This document shows positions 51,133-61,003 of a DNA stretch of 64,000 bases, piece by piece. The notes beneath the pieces are model-generated. The model saw only the letters and a program-made list of their open reading frames with translations, ran no database searches and was not told the DNA's origin. Positions within the stretch are counted from its first letter, which is position 1. The number at the start of each line of letters is the position of its first letter. The position numbers and the translations under genes are program-made. The stretch spans positions 186,001 through 250,000 of the forward strand of contig NZ_JACVPW010000002.1 of NCBI RefSeq assembly GCF_018881715.1, in the 5' to 3' direction. The DNA comes from Polynucleobacter parvulilacunae (GTDB lineage Bacteria > Pseudomonadota > Gammaproteobacteria > Burkholderiales > Burkholderiaceae).

Positions 51133-53742
51133 TTAATTACCCAGCGCCTTACCAATCACTTCCCTCACATCCGGAGAGAGTGTTTGGCACGCTGAAACCC
51201 GCTCTAGCGCAGCTTTCATACGATCTTGGTAGGGTTGGGCAAACAAACGCCAGCGGTCCAAAGCCCTTGCCAGGCGTGCAGCTACCTGAGGATTGATTGG
51301 GTCAAGCGCTAGGACGCTATCCGCCCAAAACTCATAACCACTGCCGTCAACCTGATGAAAGCTCGCCGGATTATTAGCGCAGAAGGAATGGATGACGCTG
51401 CGCACTCGGTTGGGGTTATTTAACTTGAAGGCTGGGTGCTCACGTAGCTTCTTCACTTCAGCCAGCGTAGATTCCGCGCCATCTACTGGTGGGCGACTTG
51501 ATTGCAAGCCAAACCACTTATCAATCACCAGAGCATCATTAGCAAAGCGATTGTAGAAATCAATCAAGCAATCTTTTGCCTGCTTTGCACCGTGCACTAC
51601 CAATGCTGATAAAGCAGCATAACGATCGGTCATATTGTCAGCAGTTTGGTATTGATTGGCGGCCATTGGAGCCCACACTGCTGGAGCAGCTTCGAGCAAC
51701 ATACTCAATGCCAGGTTCTTAAGTGCACGCTTACCGGAACCTACTCCATCCGACTTGAATGGTCCAGGCGTTTGCATTTGTTGATACAAGGCGGCCCACT
51801 CCAACTGGAGTTGTTTAGCAATCTCCCTACGGAAAGCACGGCGCGCGGTAAAGATATTCTGGGGATCAACACTTGTGCATTGCTCATACAAATAAGACTC
51901 TGCAGGCAGAGTTAAGGCAAGGTCCTTAAAGGCTGGATCTAAATTAGGATCCAATAGGATATTGCGATAAGCCTCAATCAACTGTGCATCTGGGAGACGG
52001 CTATTCAAAATCATTTGCATCGCCAACTTCTGACCAGCTTCCCAGCGATTAAATGCGTCATCATCGCTTGAGAACAAGGTTAGAAGATCCGCCTCAGACT
52101 GCTCAAAATCCAAATTAATCGGTGCTGAGAAATTTCGGTTGATCGAAAGTACTGGGCGCTCTTCGATATTGTCAAAAGTCCAGGTTTGACTTGCTTGCGT
52201 TAGCTCCAGCAACTGCTCTTGTTGATCATTTGCCTTAGTAAGCAAACGTATCTTCAGCGGAATATGAAAAGGCTTCTTCTCTGGCTGACCTGGACTAGGC
52301 GCACAAGTTTGCGTCAATGTCAGTCGATACTGTTTTTTAACGGCATCGTAATGCTCTTGCATCTTAACCCTTGGGGTGCCTGCTTGGCTATACCAATTCT
52401 TAAACTGAGTCAGATCTTTGCCGTTGGCATCAGCCATCGCCATCAAGAAATCATCGCAAGTAACTGCTTGCCCATCATGACGCTTGAAGTACAGATCCAT
52501 ACCCTTGCGGAAACCGTCTTTACCTAAAAGGGTTTGGTACATCCTAACAACCTCAGAGCCCTTCTCATAAACCGTAACGGTATAGAAATTATTAATTTCT
52601 TGATACTCATCCGGACGAATCGGATGCGCCATCGGACCCGCATCTTCCGGAAACTGCAGTTGACGCAACAATCTCACATCTTCAATGCGCTTCACTGCCC
52701 TACCGGATTCGCTGCCCATTTGATCAGCAGAAAACTCTTGATCTCTAAAGACGGTTAAACCCTCTTTAAGTGATAGCTGGAACCAATCCTGGCAAGTAAC
52801 GCGGTTACCAGTCCAGTTATGGAAGTATTCATGAGCTACAACGCTTTCAATATTCGCAAAGTCTGCATCAGTAGCGGTTTCTGGTTGCGCAAGAACAAAC
52901 TTGGTATTGAAAATATTCAAGCCCTTGTTCTCCATCGCGCCCATATTGAAATCACTCACCGCCACAATCATGAAACGCTCTAAATCCAGCTCTAAGCCAA
53001 AGCGCTTCTCATCCCAATGAATCGAGGCAATCAAAGAATCCATGGCATGGCGAGTCTTTTTCAGATCATGTGGCTCAACCCAGATCTGCAAGAGCTTCTT
53101 AGCGCCACTGCTAGTGGTAATGGTTTCTTCAATACACTCCAACTTACCAGCCACCAAGGCAAATAAGTAGGATGGCTTCGGAAACGGATCTTCCCAAGTC
53201 GCGCTATGCCAACCATTTGGAAGTTTTTCTGTATTGAGTAAATTGCCGTTAGACAATAAGACTGGGCACTCCGCCTCACGAGCACGCAAGGTCACACGAT
53301 AGCGCGCCATCACATCTGGACGGTCTAAGAAATAAGTAATCTTTCTGAAACCTTCTGCCTCACACTGAGTAAAGAAGTTTCCATTAGAAACATATAAGCC
53401 CATCAGAGTGGTATTTTTCTCGGGCACACAAACGCAAATAATTTCCACAACAAATTTTTCTTGACCCTCATTAGGTAAAGAATGAATCGTCAGTGTTTCT
53501 GGTGTTAATTCAAAATGGCGATGCGCTTGGCTATTAATACGCAAACTCACGAACTCAAGCTCATGCCCCACCAGAACTAGAGGTGCACCTGGCGTAAAGC
53601 TTTTGCCCGGCAAAACCTCAATGCGACTCTTAATAATCGTTCTGGCTGGATCTAATGCGATGTCTAGCTCAACTTGATCGAAGTTATAGACGGGCGGGAG
53701 GTATTCGAGCCGACGAAAGCTCTGTGGGAGATCAGTTTTCAT
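51133..53742 (-). CDS. pepN: Aminopeptidase N
   Basis: Zinc M1-family peptidase of 869 residues for peptide turnover. Substrate loop GAMENKG (~265) and zinc motif HEYFHNWTG with the downstream Glu in KEGLTVFRDQEF (~302-330) are intact. The C-terminal helical half ends with RFDP-less, helical RLARALDRWRLFAQPYQDRM. The start ATG is at 53742. The gene is monocistronic. Confidence 0.96.
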   Translation of the reverse strand: MKTDLPQSFRRLEYLPPVYNFDQVELDIALDPARTIIKSRIEVLPGKSFTPGAPLVLVGHELEFVSLRINSQAHRHFELTPETLTIHSLPNEGQEKFVVEIICVCVPEKNTTLMGLYVSNGNFFTQCEAEGFRKITYFLDRPDVMARYRVTLRAREAECPVLLSNGNLLNTEKLPNGWHSATWEDPFPKPSYLFALVAGKLECIEETITTSSGAKKLLQIWVEPHDLKKTRHAMDSLIASIHWDEKRFGLELDLERFMIVAVSDFNMGAMENKGLNIFNTKFVLAQPETATDADFANIESVVAHEYFHNWTGNRVTCQDWFQLSLKEGLTVFRDQEFSADQMGSESGRAVKRIEDVRLLRQLQFPEDAGPMAHPIRPDEYQEINNFYTVTVYEKGSEVVRMYQTLLGKDGFRKGMDLYFKRHDGQAVTCDDFLMAMADANGKDLTQFKNWYSQAGTPRVKMQEHYDAVKKQYRLTLTQTCAPSPGQPEKKPFHIPLKIRLLTKANDQQEQLLELTQASQTWTFDNIEERPVLSINRNFSAPINLDFEQSEADLLTLFSSDDDAFNRWEAGQKLAMQMILNSRLPDAQLIEAYRNILLDPNLDPAFKDLALTLPAESYLYEQCTSVDPQNIFTARRAFRREIAKQLQLEWAALYQQMQTPGPFKSDGVGSGKRALKNLALSMLLEAAPAVWAPMAANQYQTADNMTDRYAALSALVVHGAKQAKDCLIDFYNRFANDALVIDKWFGLQSSRPPVDGAESTLAEVKKLREHPAFKLNNPNRVRSVIHSFCANNPASFHQVDGSGYEFWADSVLALDPINPQVAARLARALDRWRLFAQPYQDRMKAALERVSACQTLSPDVREVIGKALGN

Positions 53743-53787
53743 AAGCCTATTTTAAGTCTTGGCTGGAAGACTCGCTGCATCTCTAGC

Positions 53788-54363
53788 TTAAGCCCAAATT
53801 AGGGTAGCCAAGCCTATAGCAATGAAGGTTATGGCAGCAACCGCATGCACCCACTTAATTGGCATGCGTTTCGTGAACTTCTGACCAATCCAGACTGCAG
53901 GAGCATTAGCCAACATCATCCCCAATGTGGTGCCAACCGTTACCGAAACGACATCGTCATAACGAGCGCCTAGAGCAATTGTTGCAATTTGCGTCTTGTC
54001 CCCCATCTCAGCCAAAAAGAAGAGGCCTACGGTCAACATAAAGACCTGAAAAGTCTTGTCAGCAACCTTGGATCCAGCCGCATCATCAATATGATCTGGT
54101 ACCAATAACCACAAACCAATTCCCAGAAAACTCAAACCTAAAATCCAGCGCATCACATCAGGCGAAACTAAGGTTGTTAACCAATGCCCCAGGAATGCAG
54201 CACAAGCATGGTTCGCAATCGTAGCGATAAAGATACCGGCAATAATTGCTAATGCTTGCTTAGGATAGCGAGCAGCGAGCATCAAGGAAAGTAATTGGGT
54301 CTTATCGCCCATCTCTGCTAAAGCAACCACTCCAGCAGAAAGCGTTAAAGCAGAAAAATCCAT
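53788..54363 (-). CDS. GDT1/UPF0016 family transporter, probably manganese exporter
   Basis: A 191-residue membrane protein with six hydrophobic segments arranged as two repeats. Each begins with the family signature: EMGDKTQLLSLMLAARY (~17) and EMGDKTQIATIALGARY (~118). Bacterial members (MneA) export Mn2+. No yybP-ykoY-like riboswitch is evident in the 106 bases upstream. It follows ald in the same direction and could be part of that unit. Confidence 0.9.
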   Translation of the reverse strand: MDFSALTLSAGVVALAEMGDKTQLLSLMLAARYPKQALAIIAGIFIATIANHACAAFLGHWLTTLVSPDVMRWILGLSFLGIGLWLLVPDHIDDAAGSKVADKTFQVFMLTVGLFFLAEMGDKTQIATIALGARYDDVVSVTVGTTLGMMLANAPAVWIGQKFTKRMPIKWVHAVAAITFIAIGLATLIWA

Positions 54364-54469
54364 ATTTGACTTGGTCCAGTAGGTTTTGCAATTGCTTGCG
54401 CATTACATATATTAGAGATAGTTTAAATCTCCTAACCCACCAGACCAGACAAACACTACATTTACTGCG

Positions 54470-55588
54470 CTATGCGACCAAAAGCTCTTCAGCCACGACA
54501 AAGTCTAGGCCCTGTGCCAACGCAACGGGTTTAGAAGTCAGAATGCCTTTGTGTACGCTTAAGCCATTGCGCAAATGGTGATCGATAGAGAGAGCCTTCA
54601 TCACTCCGCGATTAGCCAAGGCCTCTACAAAGGGATAAGTCGCATTGGTTAATGCAAAAGTAGATGTTCTTGCCACCGCCCCTGGCATATTGGCAACGCA
54701 ATAGTGCAACACGCCATCCACTACAAAGGTTGGGTCTGCATGTGTTGTAGGTTTGGATGTCTCAAAGCAGCCACCTTGATCAATCGCTACGTCTACCACT
54801 ACCGATCCCGACTTCATTTTTCTGATCATGTCATGAGTTACTAATTTAGGAGCTTGTGCACCAGGCAACAAGACCGCCCCAATCACGACATCAGCCTCAC
54901 ACACTTCTTGCTCGATCAATAAGCTATCCGAATAAAATGTTCTGACTCGATTGCCATAGAACATATCAATCTGACGCAAGCGATCAATATCGCGATCAAA
55001 GATGCAAACGTCGGCACCCATACCGACTGCCATTTGCAATGCATTGCGACCCACTACCCCACCGCCCAAAATGACAATCTTTGCTGGAGAGACTCCAGGC
55101 ACTCCAGCCATCAAGACCCCCAAACCACCATTAGTCTTTTCTAAATGTGATGCAGCAGCCTGAATAGACATACGCCCCGCCACTTCACTCATGGGCGCCA
55201 AGAGAGGCAGAGCACCATTCATAGCCGTAACGGTTTCATATGCGATACAAGTTGCACCTGATTGCAGCAAAGCCTCAGTCTGCTGTGGATCTGGAGCCAG
55301 ATGTAAGTAAGTAAACAGAATTTGATCCTCGCGCAGCATCGCACATTCCTGCGCCTGGGGCTCTTTGACCTTCACAATCATCTCAGCCTTATGAAACACT
55401 TCAGCTGCACTATTAATTAGGCTGGCACCGGCAATTCGATAAGATTCATCACTCAAACCAATCTGCTCACCAGCGCCACGCTGAATCAGAACAGAATGTC
55501 CCTGCTTACAAAGTCCACTGACATTGCCCGGTGTTAAACCGACTCGGAACTCATTGTTTTTAACTTCTTGAGGTACGCCAATAATCAT
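54470..55588 (-). CDS. ald: Alanine dehydrogenase
   Basis: NAD-dependent deamination of L-alanine to pyruvate and ammonia. It has 372 residues. The N-terminal MIIGVPQEVKNNEFRVGLTP is the family start, Lys75 region is MIVKVKEPQ, and the NAD fold is VILGGGVVGRNALQMAVGMG. AGGAGATAG precedes the ATG. It is 12 bases after the amino-acid permease, which suggests alanine or a related amino acid as the permease substrate. No lrp-type regulator is adjacent. Confidence 0.95.
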   Translation of the reverse strand: MIIGVPQEVKNNEFRVGLTPGNVSGLCKQGHSVLIQRGAGEQIGLSDESYRIAGASLINSAAEVFHKAEMIVKVKEPQAQECAMLREDQILFTYLHLAPDPQQTEALLQSGATCIAYETVTAMNGALPLLAPMSEVAGRMSIQAAASHLEKTNGGLGVLMAGVPGVSPAKIVILGGGVVGRNALQMAVGMGADVCIFDRDIDRLRQIDMFYGNRVRTFYSDSLLIEQEVCEADVVIGAVLLPGAQAPKLVTHDMIRKMKSGSVVVDVAIDQGGCFETSKPTTHADPTFVVDGVLHYCVANMPGAVARTSTFALTNATYPFVEALANRGVMKALSIDHHLRNGLSVHKGILTSKPVALAQGLDFVVAEELLVA

Positions 55589-55600
55589 TGCTATCTCCTA

Positions 55601-56983
55601 TTATTTAAAGTCATGCTGGATTGCAGTTTTGCGATGTAAGCCCACGACATAAAACATCACGAGATACACGCTCAATAAACACGGCCCGACTATTAATGCG
55701 ATCCGTGCATCCTCATGAAAGCCCATCAGCACCACAACTAAACCGATAAATGCCAGAGCAAACCACGAGGAATAGGGCCACCAAGGAGCTCTATAGGCCA
55801 ACTCAGCTACTTGGGAATTAGATAAGGAGCGACGGAATTTAATCTGCGTAATTAAGATTGCAATCCACACCATCAAACCAATAAAGGTCACGGCAGCCAT
55901 CATGTATTGAAAGGCTTTGTCAGGCACAAAGTAGTTCAGAACCACACCTGACATACACACTGCGACCGTAGTCATCACCGCCCGATGAGGAACGCCGTAC
56001 TTAGAAAGCTTTGCAAATGATCTAGGGGCGTAACCATTAGACGATAAGGAATACAACAAACGTCCGCCGCTAAAGATGCCGGCATTACAAGATGACAGCG
56101 CTGCAGTGATCACGACAAAATTGATTAAGCCTGCTGCTTCTCGTAAACCCAGTCGTTCAAACATCACCACAAAGGGGCTGCCTTGTTGACCCACTTGATT
56201 CCATGGGAATATTGCCAAAATGACTAGGATGGCTCCCATATAAAAAATCAGAATGCGCCAAGCCAGAGAATCAATTGCCATCGGAATGGTTTTTTGTGGG
56301 CTCTCAGCTTCACCCGCAGAAAGGCCAATCATCTCTATGCCGACGTAAGCAAACAGCACCATCTGGAGTGAGAGCAACATACCGCTGATACCATTTGGAA
56401 AGAAGCCGCCGTGTTGCCATAAATTACTCAGACCAATTGGCTGCCAGTCATTGGTAAAGCCAAATAAGATAACGGAACCACCCAGCGCAATCATTGCGAC
56501 TATGGCCACTACCTTAATCAGTGCAAACCAAAATTCAAATTCGCCAAATACTTTGACTGCAATGAGATTAATCAAACCCATCATCACAATGGAGGAAAGC
56601 GCCCAAACCCATTGCGGTGTCTCAGGAAACCAAATTCCCATGTAGATACCTACGGCAGTGACTTCCGCAATTCCAACGACGATCCAATAGGTCCAATACC
56701 CCCAACCCACCATATAGCCCGCCAATGGGCCAACATAAGTATTGGCATATGCCGCAAAAGAGCCTGCTACAGGCTCATGAACTGCCATCTCACCCAAGGT
56801 GCGCAGAACAATAAAAGCAACAATGCCTGCAAGCAGATACCCCAAAAGAATAGATGGGCCGGCTATTTGAATTGCGCTTGCTGATCCAAGAAATAATCCG
56901 ACACCGATTGTTGAGCCTAAGGCCATCAAACGAATATGACGTACTTTGAGATGACGCTTTAAGCCAGTGTGTTCAGTCTGCAA
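55601..56983 (-). CDS. Amino-acid permease (APC superfamily), TTG start
   Basis: A 12-segment permease of 460 residues. A strong ribosome site, AAAGGAGG (56997-56990), stands 6 nt before a TTG at 56983, so I start the protein there (MQTEHTGLKRHLKVRHIRLM by initiator rule) and not at the upstream end of the open frame. The first helix is GSTIGVGLFLGSASAIQIAG, typical of the AAT family. With ald directly after it, alanine uptake is likely. Proline or GABA permeases are near relatives. Confidence 0.88.
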   Translation of the reverse strand: MQTEHTGLKRHLKVRHIRLMALGSTIGVGLFLGSASAIQIAGPSILLGYLLAGIVAFIVLRTLGEMAVHEPVAGSFAAYANTYVGPLAGYMVGWGYWTYWIVVGIAEVTAVGIYMGIWFPETPQWVWALSSIVMMGLINLIAVKVFGEFEFWFALIKVVAIVAMIALGGSVILFGFTNDWQPIGLSNLWQHGGFFPNGISGMLLSLQMVLFAYVGIEMIGLSAGEAESPQKTIPMAIDSLAWRILIFYMGAILVILAIFPWNQVGQQGSPFVVMFERLGLREAAGLINFVVITAALSSCNAGIFSGGRLLYSLSSNGYAPRSFAKLSKYGVPHRAVMTTVAVCMSGVVLNYFVPDKAFQYMMAAVTFIGLMVWIAILITQIKFRRSLSNSQVAELAYRAPWWPYSSWFALAFIGLVVVLMGFHEDARIALIVGPCLLSVYLVMFYVVGLHRKTAIQHDFK

Positions 56984-57151
56984 GAGAGACCTCCTTTCGA
57001 TTTGTCGTTGGCGATTTACCAACGAAGCAAAGTCTAGGGAGGACTAGGGATATGCACTAGAGCAGAAATATTACTAAAGTAACTAAATGAATAAAACTAT
57101 TTAGATAAATAAAGAAATGTCTTTAAAATCAACGTTTAGTTTTGATTAAAT

Positions 57152-57180
57152 AATTACTGACTGCAAAAGAATCAGTAATT
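57152..57180. promoter_or_regulatory. Inverted repeat between tcdA and the permease gene
   Basis: AATTACTGA (57152-57160), 11 bases, TCAGTAATT (57172-57180), a perfect 9-bp repeat, 49 bases after the tcdA stop in direction of the permease start at 56983. It could be an operator for the permease-ald unit or a weak tcdA terminator (no U-tract). Confidence 0.4.
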
Positions 57181-57228
57181 TCCTACAGGGAATCCCCTTA
57201 AGGATTTATGGCGCTTTTTGAGAAAAGC

Positions 57229-57990
57229 TTATTGTGCCGAGATGAGACTCAGAATTTCTGCTGCAGCAGCCAGGCCACAAGCAGCAGTCACCATGACGGT
57301 TGAGCCATAACCAGAGCAGGCTAGGCCTCCGCTAGAAGCGCCAGCCCTTGGCTCGTGGGAGTAGATCGCACGTATGCCGATTTTTTTCTTGAGGTTTCTA
57401 GAAAAGCCATGATCCTGCCTAAGCCCTTGACGCACTTTAGCTAACAAAGCATCTTGCTCTGTACGCGAAAGATCGTCACAGCGCACTGAAGTTGGATCTG
57501 ACTTCCCACCAGCAGCACCACACATCACTAAAGCCCGATTATTTGCCACCGCCCAAACTGACAAAGCAATTTTGGTTTGCACTGAATCGGTAGCATCTAA
57601 TACAAATGCATCTGCCGGAATCAGTTGATCGAGATTTTCAGGCTCTAAGAATTCATCGCAAGAAGTGAGTTTGATCTCTGGATTGATTTGTAATATACGC
57701 TGAGTCATCGCCTCGACTTTTGCTTTGCCGTACTGACCCTCCAAGGCATGCAACTGACGATTGGTATTACTCTCGGCAATATGATCAAAATCAATTAAAA
57801 CAAGGTGTCCGATACCAGTACGCGCCAAGGCTTCAGCCGCCCAGGATCCAACGCCCCCTAGGCCAGCCACCACTACCGTTGCATTCAGAAAGCGCTCGCG
57901 CAGCTCTGGTCCATAGAGTCGTGAAACTCCGCCAAAACGTCGATTTTCTAAGCTGCCCTCTGCCTTACCTTCTGCCTTGTCTTCTGCCAT
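57229..57990 (-). CDS. tcdA: tRNA threonylcarbamoyladenosine dehydratase
   Basis: E1-like enzyme that cyclises t6A37 of ANN-reading tRNAs to ct6A. It has 253 residues. Nucleotide loop GLGGVGSWAAEALARTG (~38-54), the Arg finger region NTNRQLHAL, and DATDSVQTKIAL are visible. C-terminal Gly-rich GYGSTVMVTAACGLAAA fits the membrane-touching tail of the family. The first 17 residues (AEDKAEGKAEGSLENR) are a low-complexity leader. It diverges from pdxH by 22 bases. Confidence 0.93.
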   Translation of the reverse strand: MAEDKAEGKAEGSLENRRFGGVSRLYGPELRERFLNATVVVAGLGGVGSWAAEALARTGIGHLVLIDFDHIAESNTNRQLHALEGQYGKAKVEAMTQRILQINPEIKLTSCDEFLEPENLDQLIPADAFVLDATDSVQTKIALSVWAVANNRALVMCGAAGGKSDPTSVRCDDLSRTEQDALLAKVRQGLRQDHGFSRNLKKKIGIRAIYSHEPRAGASSGGLACSGYGSTVMVTAACGLAAAAEILSLISAQ

Positions 57991-58012
57991 AGCTTCTCTT
58001 TATACTGAATAA

Positions 58013-58648
58013 ATGGACTCCATTGCACAACTCCGCAAAAACTATACCTTCGGTCAACTCTCAGAGACTGAGGTTCCACATGACCCTCTGCAGCTTTTTA
58101 AGCTTTGGTTTGATCAAGCCGTGAAAGCAGAGTGCCCAGAACCCAACTCCATGACCCTAGCAACAGCAGACCAAGCTGGAAATCCATCAGCCCGTATTGT
58201 CTTACTAAAAGGCGCAGATCAAAACGGCTTTACCTTTTTTACCAACTATCAGAGCCAAAAAGGTCGAGACTTGGCCATACGCCCTCAGGCTGCCTTGCTC
58301 TTTCATTGGCATGAATTAGAACGTCAAGTGCGCATTCAGGGTGTTGTAGAGCGTGTGAGCGCCACTGAAAGCGACGAGTACTTCCACTCCCGTCCGGCAG
58401 CCTCCAGAATTGGTGCCTGGGCATCACCTCAGAGTACCGCCATCCCGAATCGTGAATTCTTGGAAGAAGCCGAAAAGCGTTTCAAAGATGAGTTTGGTGA
58501 TGCGCCCCCACGTCCAGAGCATTGGGGTGGTTACCGCCTACATCCTACTGAAATTGAATTCTGGCAGGGTCGCCCTTCGAGACTGCATGACCGCATGCAC
58601 TACAAGCTTGAAGGTCTCGAGTGGCGAGTAAATCGTCTAGCCCCCTAG
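58013..58648 (+). CDS. pdxH: Pyridoxine/pyridoxamine 5'-phosphate oxidase
   Basis: FMN enzyme forming pyridoxal phosphate. It has 211 residues. Visible are PNSMTLATADQAGNPSARIV, VLLKGADQNGFTFFTNYQSQ, HWHELERQVRIQG and the C-terminal signature EFWQGRPSRLHDRMHY. It is monocistronic and the start ATG lies 22 bases from the divergent tcdA. Confidence 0.96.
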   Translation: MDSIAQLRKNYTFGQLSETEVPHDPLQLFKLWFDQAVKAECPEPNSMTLATADQAGNPSARIVLLKGADQNGFTFFTNYQSQKGRDLAIRPQAALLFHWHELERQVRIQGVVERVSATESDEYFHSRPAASRIGAWASPQSTAIPNREFLEEAEKRFKDEFGDAPPRPEHWGGYRLHPTEIEFWQGRPSRLHDRMHYKLEGLEWRVNRLAP

Positions 58649-58678
58649 TCTCCTTCATTACTCGCGTATTGCAACAAC

Positions 58679-59251
58679 TCAGGAGTACTGGGGCGCAATG
58701 AGCGATTTAAATTTCGCCCTAAATTTTGCAAGCTTAGGCGCAACAACTGCCATGCAGTAGCCCTGATTGGGGTGCTGCACAAAATAATTCTGGTGATACT
58801 CCTCAGCTGGGTAAATTATTGGCGCAGCATCAATCTGCGTTACCACTGGATTTGAATAGATTTTTGAATCCTCAAGCTCCTTGACGACCTCATGTGCAAT
58901 TTTGGTCTGTTCCTCACTATGCGTGAAAATAACTGAGCGATATTGCGTGCCATGATCATTCCCCTGGTAATTGAGAGTGGTTGGATCATGAATCACAAAG
59001 AAGATCTCTAGCAGATCTCGAAATGACACTATTTCTGGGTTAAACAGAATGTCGACAATCTCGGCATGGCCCGATACACCAGCACAAACAGCCTCATAGG
59101 TCGGGTTGGGTCTTGCGCCTCCGGCGTAGCCAGAAACCACGGATTTAACCCCAGTAATTTGCTGATAAACCGCCTCAAGACACCAAAAACAGCCTCCACC
59201 CAAGGTGGCACGTTCTAGATGGGGTTCATTTTTATCTAAATTTGTTTCCAT
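58679..59251 (-). CDS. msrA: Peptide methionine sulfoxide reductase A
   Basis: Repairs Met-S-sulfoxide. It has 190 residues. The catalytic motif GGCFWC carries Cys21 and Cys24, with GYAGG, YHQNYF and a Tyr-rich region. The second resolving cysteine may be Cys in NQGYCMAVV near the C-terminus. It converges with pdxH. No msrB is near. Confidence 0.96.
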   Translation of the reverse strand: METNLDKNEPHLERATLGGGCFWCLEAVYQQITGVKSVVSGYAGGARPNPTYEAVCAGVSGHAEIVDILFNPEIVSFRDLLEIFFVIHDPTTLNYQGNDHGTQYRSVIFTHSEEQTKIAHEVVKELEDSKIYSNPVVTQIDAAPIIYPAEEYHQNYFVQHPNQGYCMAVVAPKLAKFRAKFKSLIAPQYS

Positions 59252-59300
59252 GGCTTTATCCTAATGCCTTATTCCAATGCCTGCCAACTATTAATCCACT

Positions 59301-60698
59301 ATGAATCGCTTTACTATCCAGCTCGACGAAATGAAAGCAGCCTACGCTGCAGAACCAAACCCTACGATTGAAGTGAGGTTAGATCGGATTGCTCGCATTG
59401 AAAAAATGATTGAAGCAAACGAAGAGAAGATCTGCAAAGCCCTGATGGCTGACTTTGGAGTGCGCAACTCTATAGAAACACGACTTGCTGAATGTCAGAT
59501 GATTTATCAAGCATGCAAGCACACGCGTAAGCACCTCAAAGAGTGGATGAAGCCAGAGCAACGAGAAGTTCCTTTTCACATGGGCGCTTCACAAGCTTGG
59601 GTTCAAAGTCAGTCACTCGGTGTAGTTGGTATTTTGAGCCCCTGGAATTATCCGGTTCAATTAGCACTCATTCCAGCAATCGCCGCTTTTGCTGCTGGTA
59701 ATCGTGTTTGGCTCAAACCTTCTGAGCGTAGCTCACGTACTTCAGGATTTATTGCTAGCTTGATTCAGGAATATTTCCACCCTAGCGAGTTTTGCGTCAC
59801 GACAGGTGGCCCAGAAGTGGCGGAACAATTTGCTGCCCTGCCTTTTGAACACCTTTTCTTTACTGGCTCTGGTGCCATCGGGAAAAAGGTGATGCGCGCT
59901 GCGGCAGAAAACCTCACACCTGTGACCCTGGAGCTGGGCGGTACAACACCTGTCATTATTGATAAGAGCGCCAAATTGAAAGACGCTGCCTCCTCAATTA
60001 TTTACGGCAAGTTATTGAATGGCGGACAAACCTGTATTGCCCCAGACTATGTTTTGCTTGAACCAAGCATGCAAGATGAATTCATTACTGAATTACAAGC
60101 TGCAGCCCAAACCCAATTTAGCAATCCCGCAGAATTAACGGGTCCAATTGATGAAAGACAGTTGGAGTACTGGCAACATTTAGTGAGCGATGCATTAGAT
60201 CGTGGCGCAAAAGTAATTCCTTTGCTCAACAACCCTGGTGCTGGCGCAAGACCATTTGAACCGATTGCACTAGTAAATGTTCCGCCAGAAGCCCGCATTC
60301 TGCACGAAGAAATCTTTGGACCTATTTTGCCGATTGTGGCTGCTGCCGATATTTCTGCAGCAATCGCTTACGTCAATAACAAACCCAATCCACTAGCCTT
60401 GTATTGGTTTGGTAAAGATAAAAAGAATATGAAGCGTGTTTTAAATGAAACTCGCTCTGGTGGCGTTACTGTTAATGACACGCTCCTACACATCACCATC
60501 GAGGACTTACCTTTTGGCGGCGTTGGCGCCAGCGGTATGGGCAGTTACCACGGTAAGGCTGGCTTTGATACGTTCAGCCATCAAAAATCCATACTGGAAG
60601 TACGCGGCTTCTTTGGCTTGAATTTCTTTAAGGGAACCAAAACAGCGCGCCCTCCATATGGAAAAATAACTGAGTGGCTTTTGCGTTATCTCAAATAA
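59301..60698 (+). CDS. Aldehyde dehydrogenase, coniferyl-aldehyde-dehydrogenase-like
   Basis: NAD(P)-dependent class 3-like aldehyde dehydrogenase of 465 residues. Substrate tunnel SPWNYPVQL, Glu in LELGGTTPVI and nucleophile Cys in GKLLNGGQTCIAPDYVLL are all present. LPFGGVGASGMGSYHG is the C-terminal signature. Sequence resemblance is to the coniferyl aldehyde dehydrogenase branch, used on lignin-derived or fatty aldehydes; the substrate is inferred. It diverges from msrA by 49 bases. Confidence 0.88.
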   Translation: MNRFTIQLDEMKAAYAAEPNPTIEVRLDRIARIEKMIEANEEKICKALMADFGVRNSIETRLAECQMIYQACKHTRKHLKEWMKPEQREVPFHMGASQAWVQSQSLGVVGILSPWNYPVQLALIPAIAAFAAGNRVWLKPSERSSRTSGFIASLIQEYFHPSEFCVTTGGPEVAEQFAALPFEHLFFTGSGAIGKKVMRAAAENLTPVTLELGGTTPVIIDKSAKLKDAASSIIYGKLLNGGQTCIAPDYVLLEPSMQDEFITELQAAAQTQFSNPAELTGPIDERQLEYWQHLVSDALDRGAKVIPLLNNPGAGARPFEPIALVNVPPEARILHEEIFGPILPIVAAADISAAIAYVNNKPNPLALYWFGKDKKNMKRVLNETRSGGVTVNDTLLHITIEDLPFGGVGASGMGSYHGKAGFDTFSHQKSILEVRGFFGLNFFKGTKTARPPYGKITEWLLRYLK

Positions 60699-60916
60699 AG
60701 AGTCAAACAAGCAATACTTGAATGACTAAGCGCATCAGATGCGGCTTTATCCCTCCATTTATTGATTAATTCGGGAAAACCCTTGTAATTACGCGCTTGA
60801 AATGCCATAATAGGAAGCTTTTTTAAGCAATTTGATTCATCGCCCCCCAGCTCTATTTCAGCGTACCGTTTAGAAGTCATAAACATAGAAGTCACAAAAC
60901 GCGCTGCCGCTTGTCT
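60699..60916. other. Upstream region of rhlE with no supported gene
   Basis: About 220 bases after the aldehyde dehydrogenase. The only open frame is an antisense one without ribosome site. The following structured leader begins near 60917. Confidence 0.5.
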
Positions 60917-60995
60917 GATGGTCGATGCCTTTGACCATCGCACCCTATAAAAAACCATGGGTGCAACATACGGAGACATCCCTTAAAGGGGATGT
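60917..60995 (+). promoter_or_regulatory. Structured rhlE leader: three tandem hairpins, last one covers the ribosome site
   Basis: Hairpin 1: GATGGTC (60917-60923) with GACCATC (60933-60939). Hairpin 2: GCACCC (60940-60945) with GGGTGC (60958-60963). Hairpin 3: ACATCCC (60976-60982), loop TTAAAG, GGGATGT (60989-60995). The Shine-Dalgarno AAAGGGG (60985-60991) lies in the loop and stem of hairpin 3. Confidence 0.55.
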
Positions 60996-61003
60996 GCAAT
61001 AGC

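Noticed and set aside
60686-60979. 97-residue minus-strand ORF upstream of rhlE
   Set aside because: It is antisense to the structured leader, lacks a ribosome site and resembles nothing I know.
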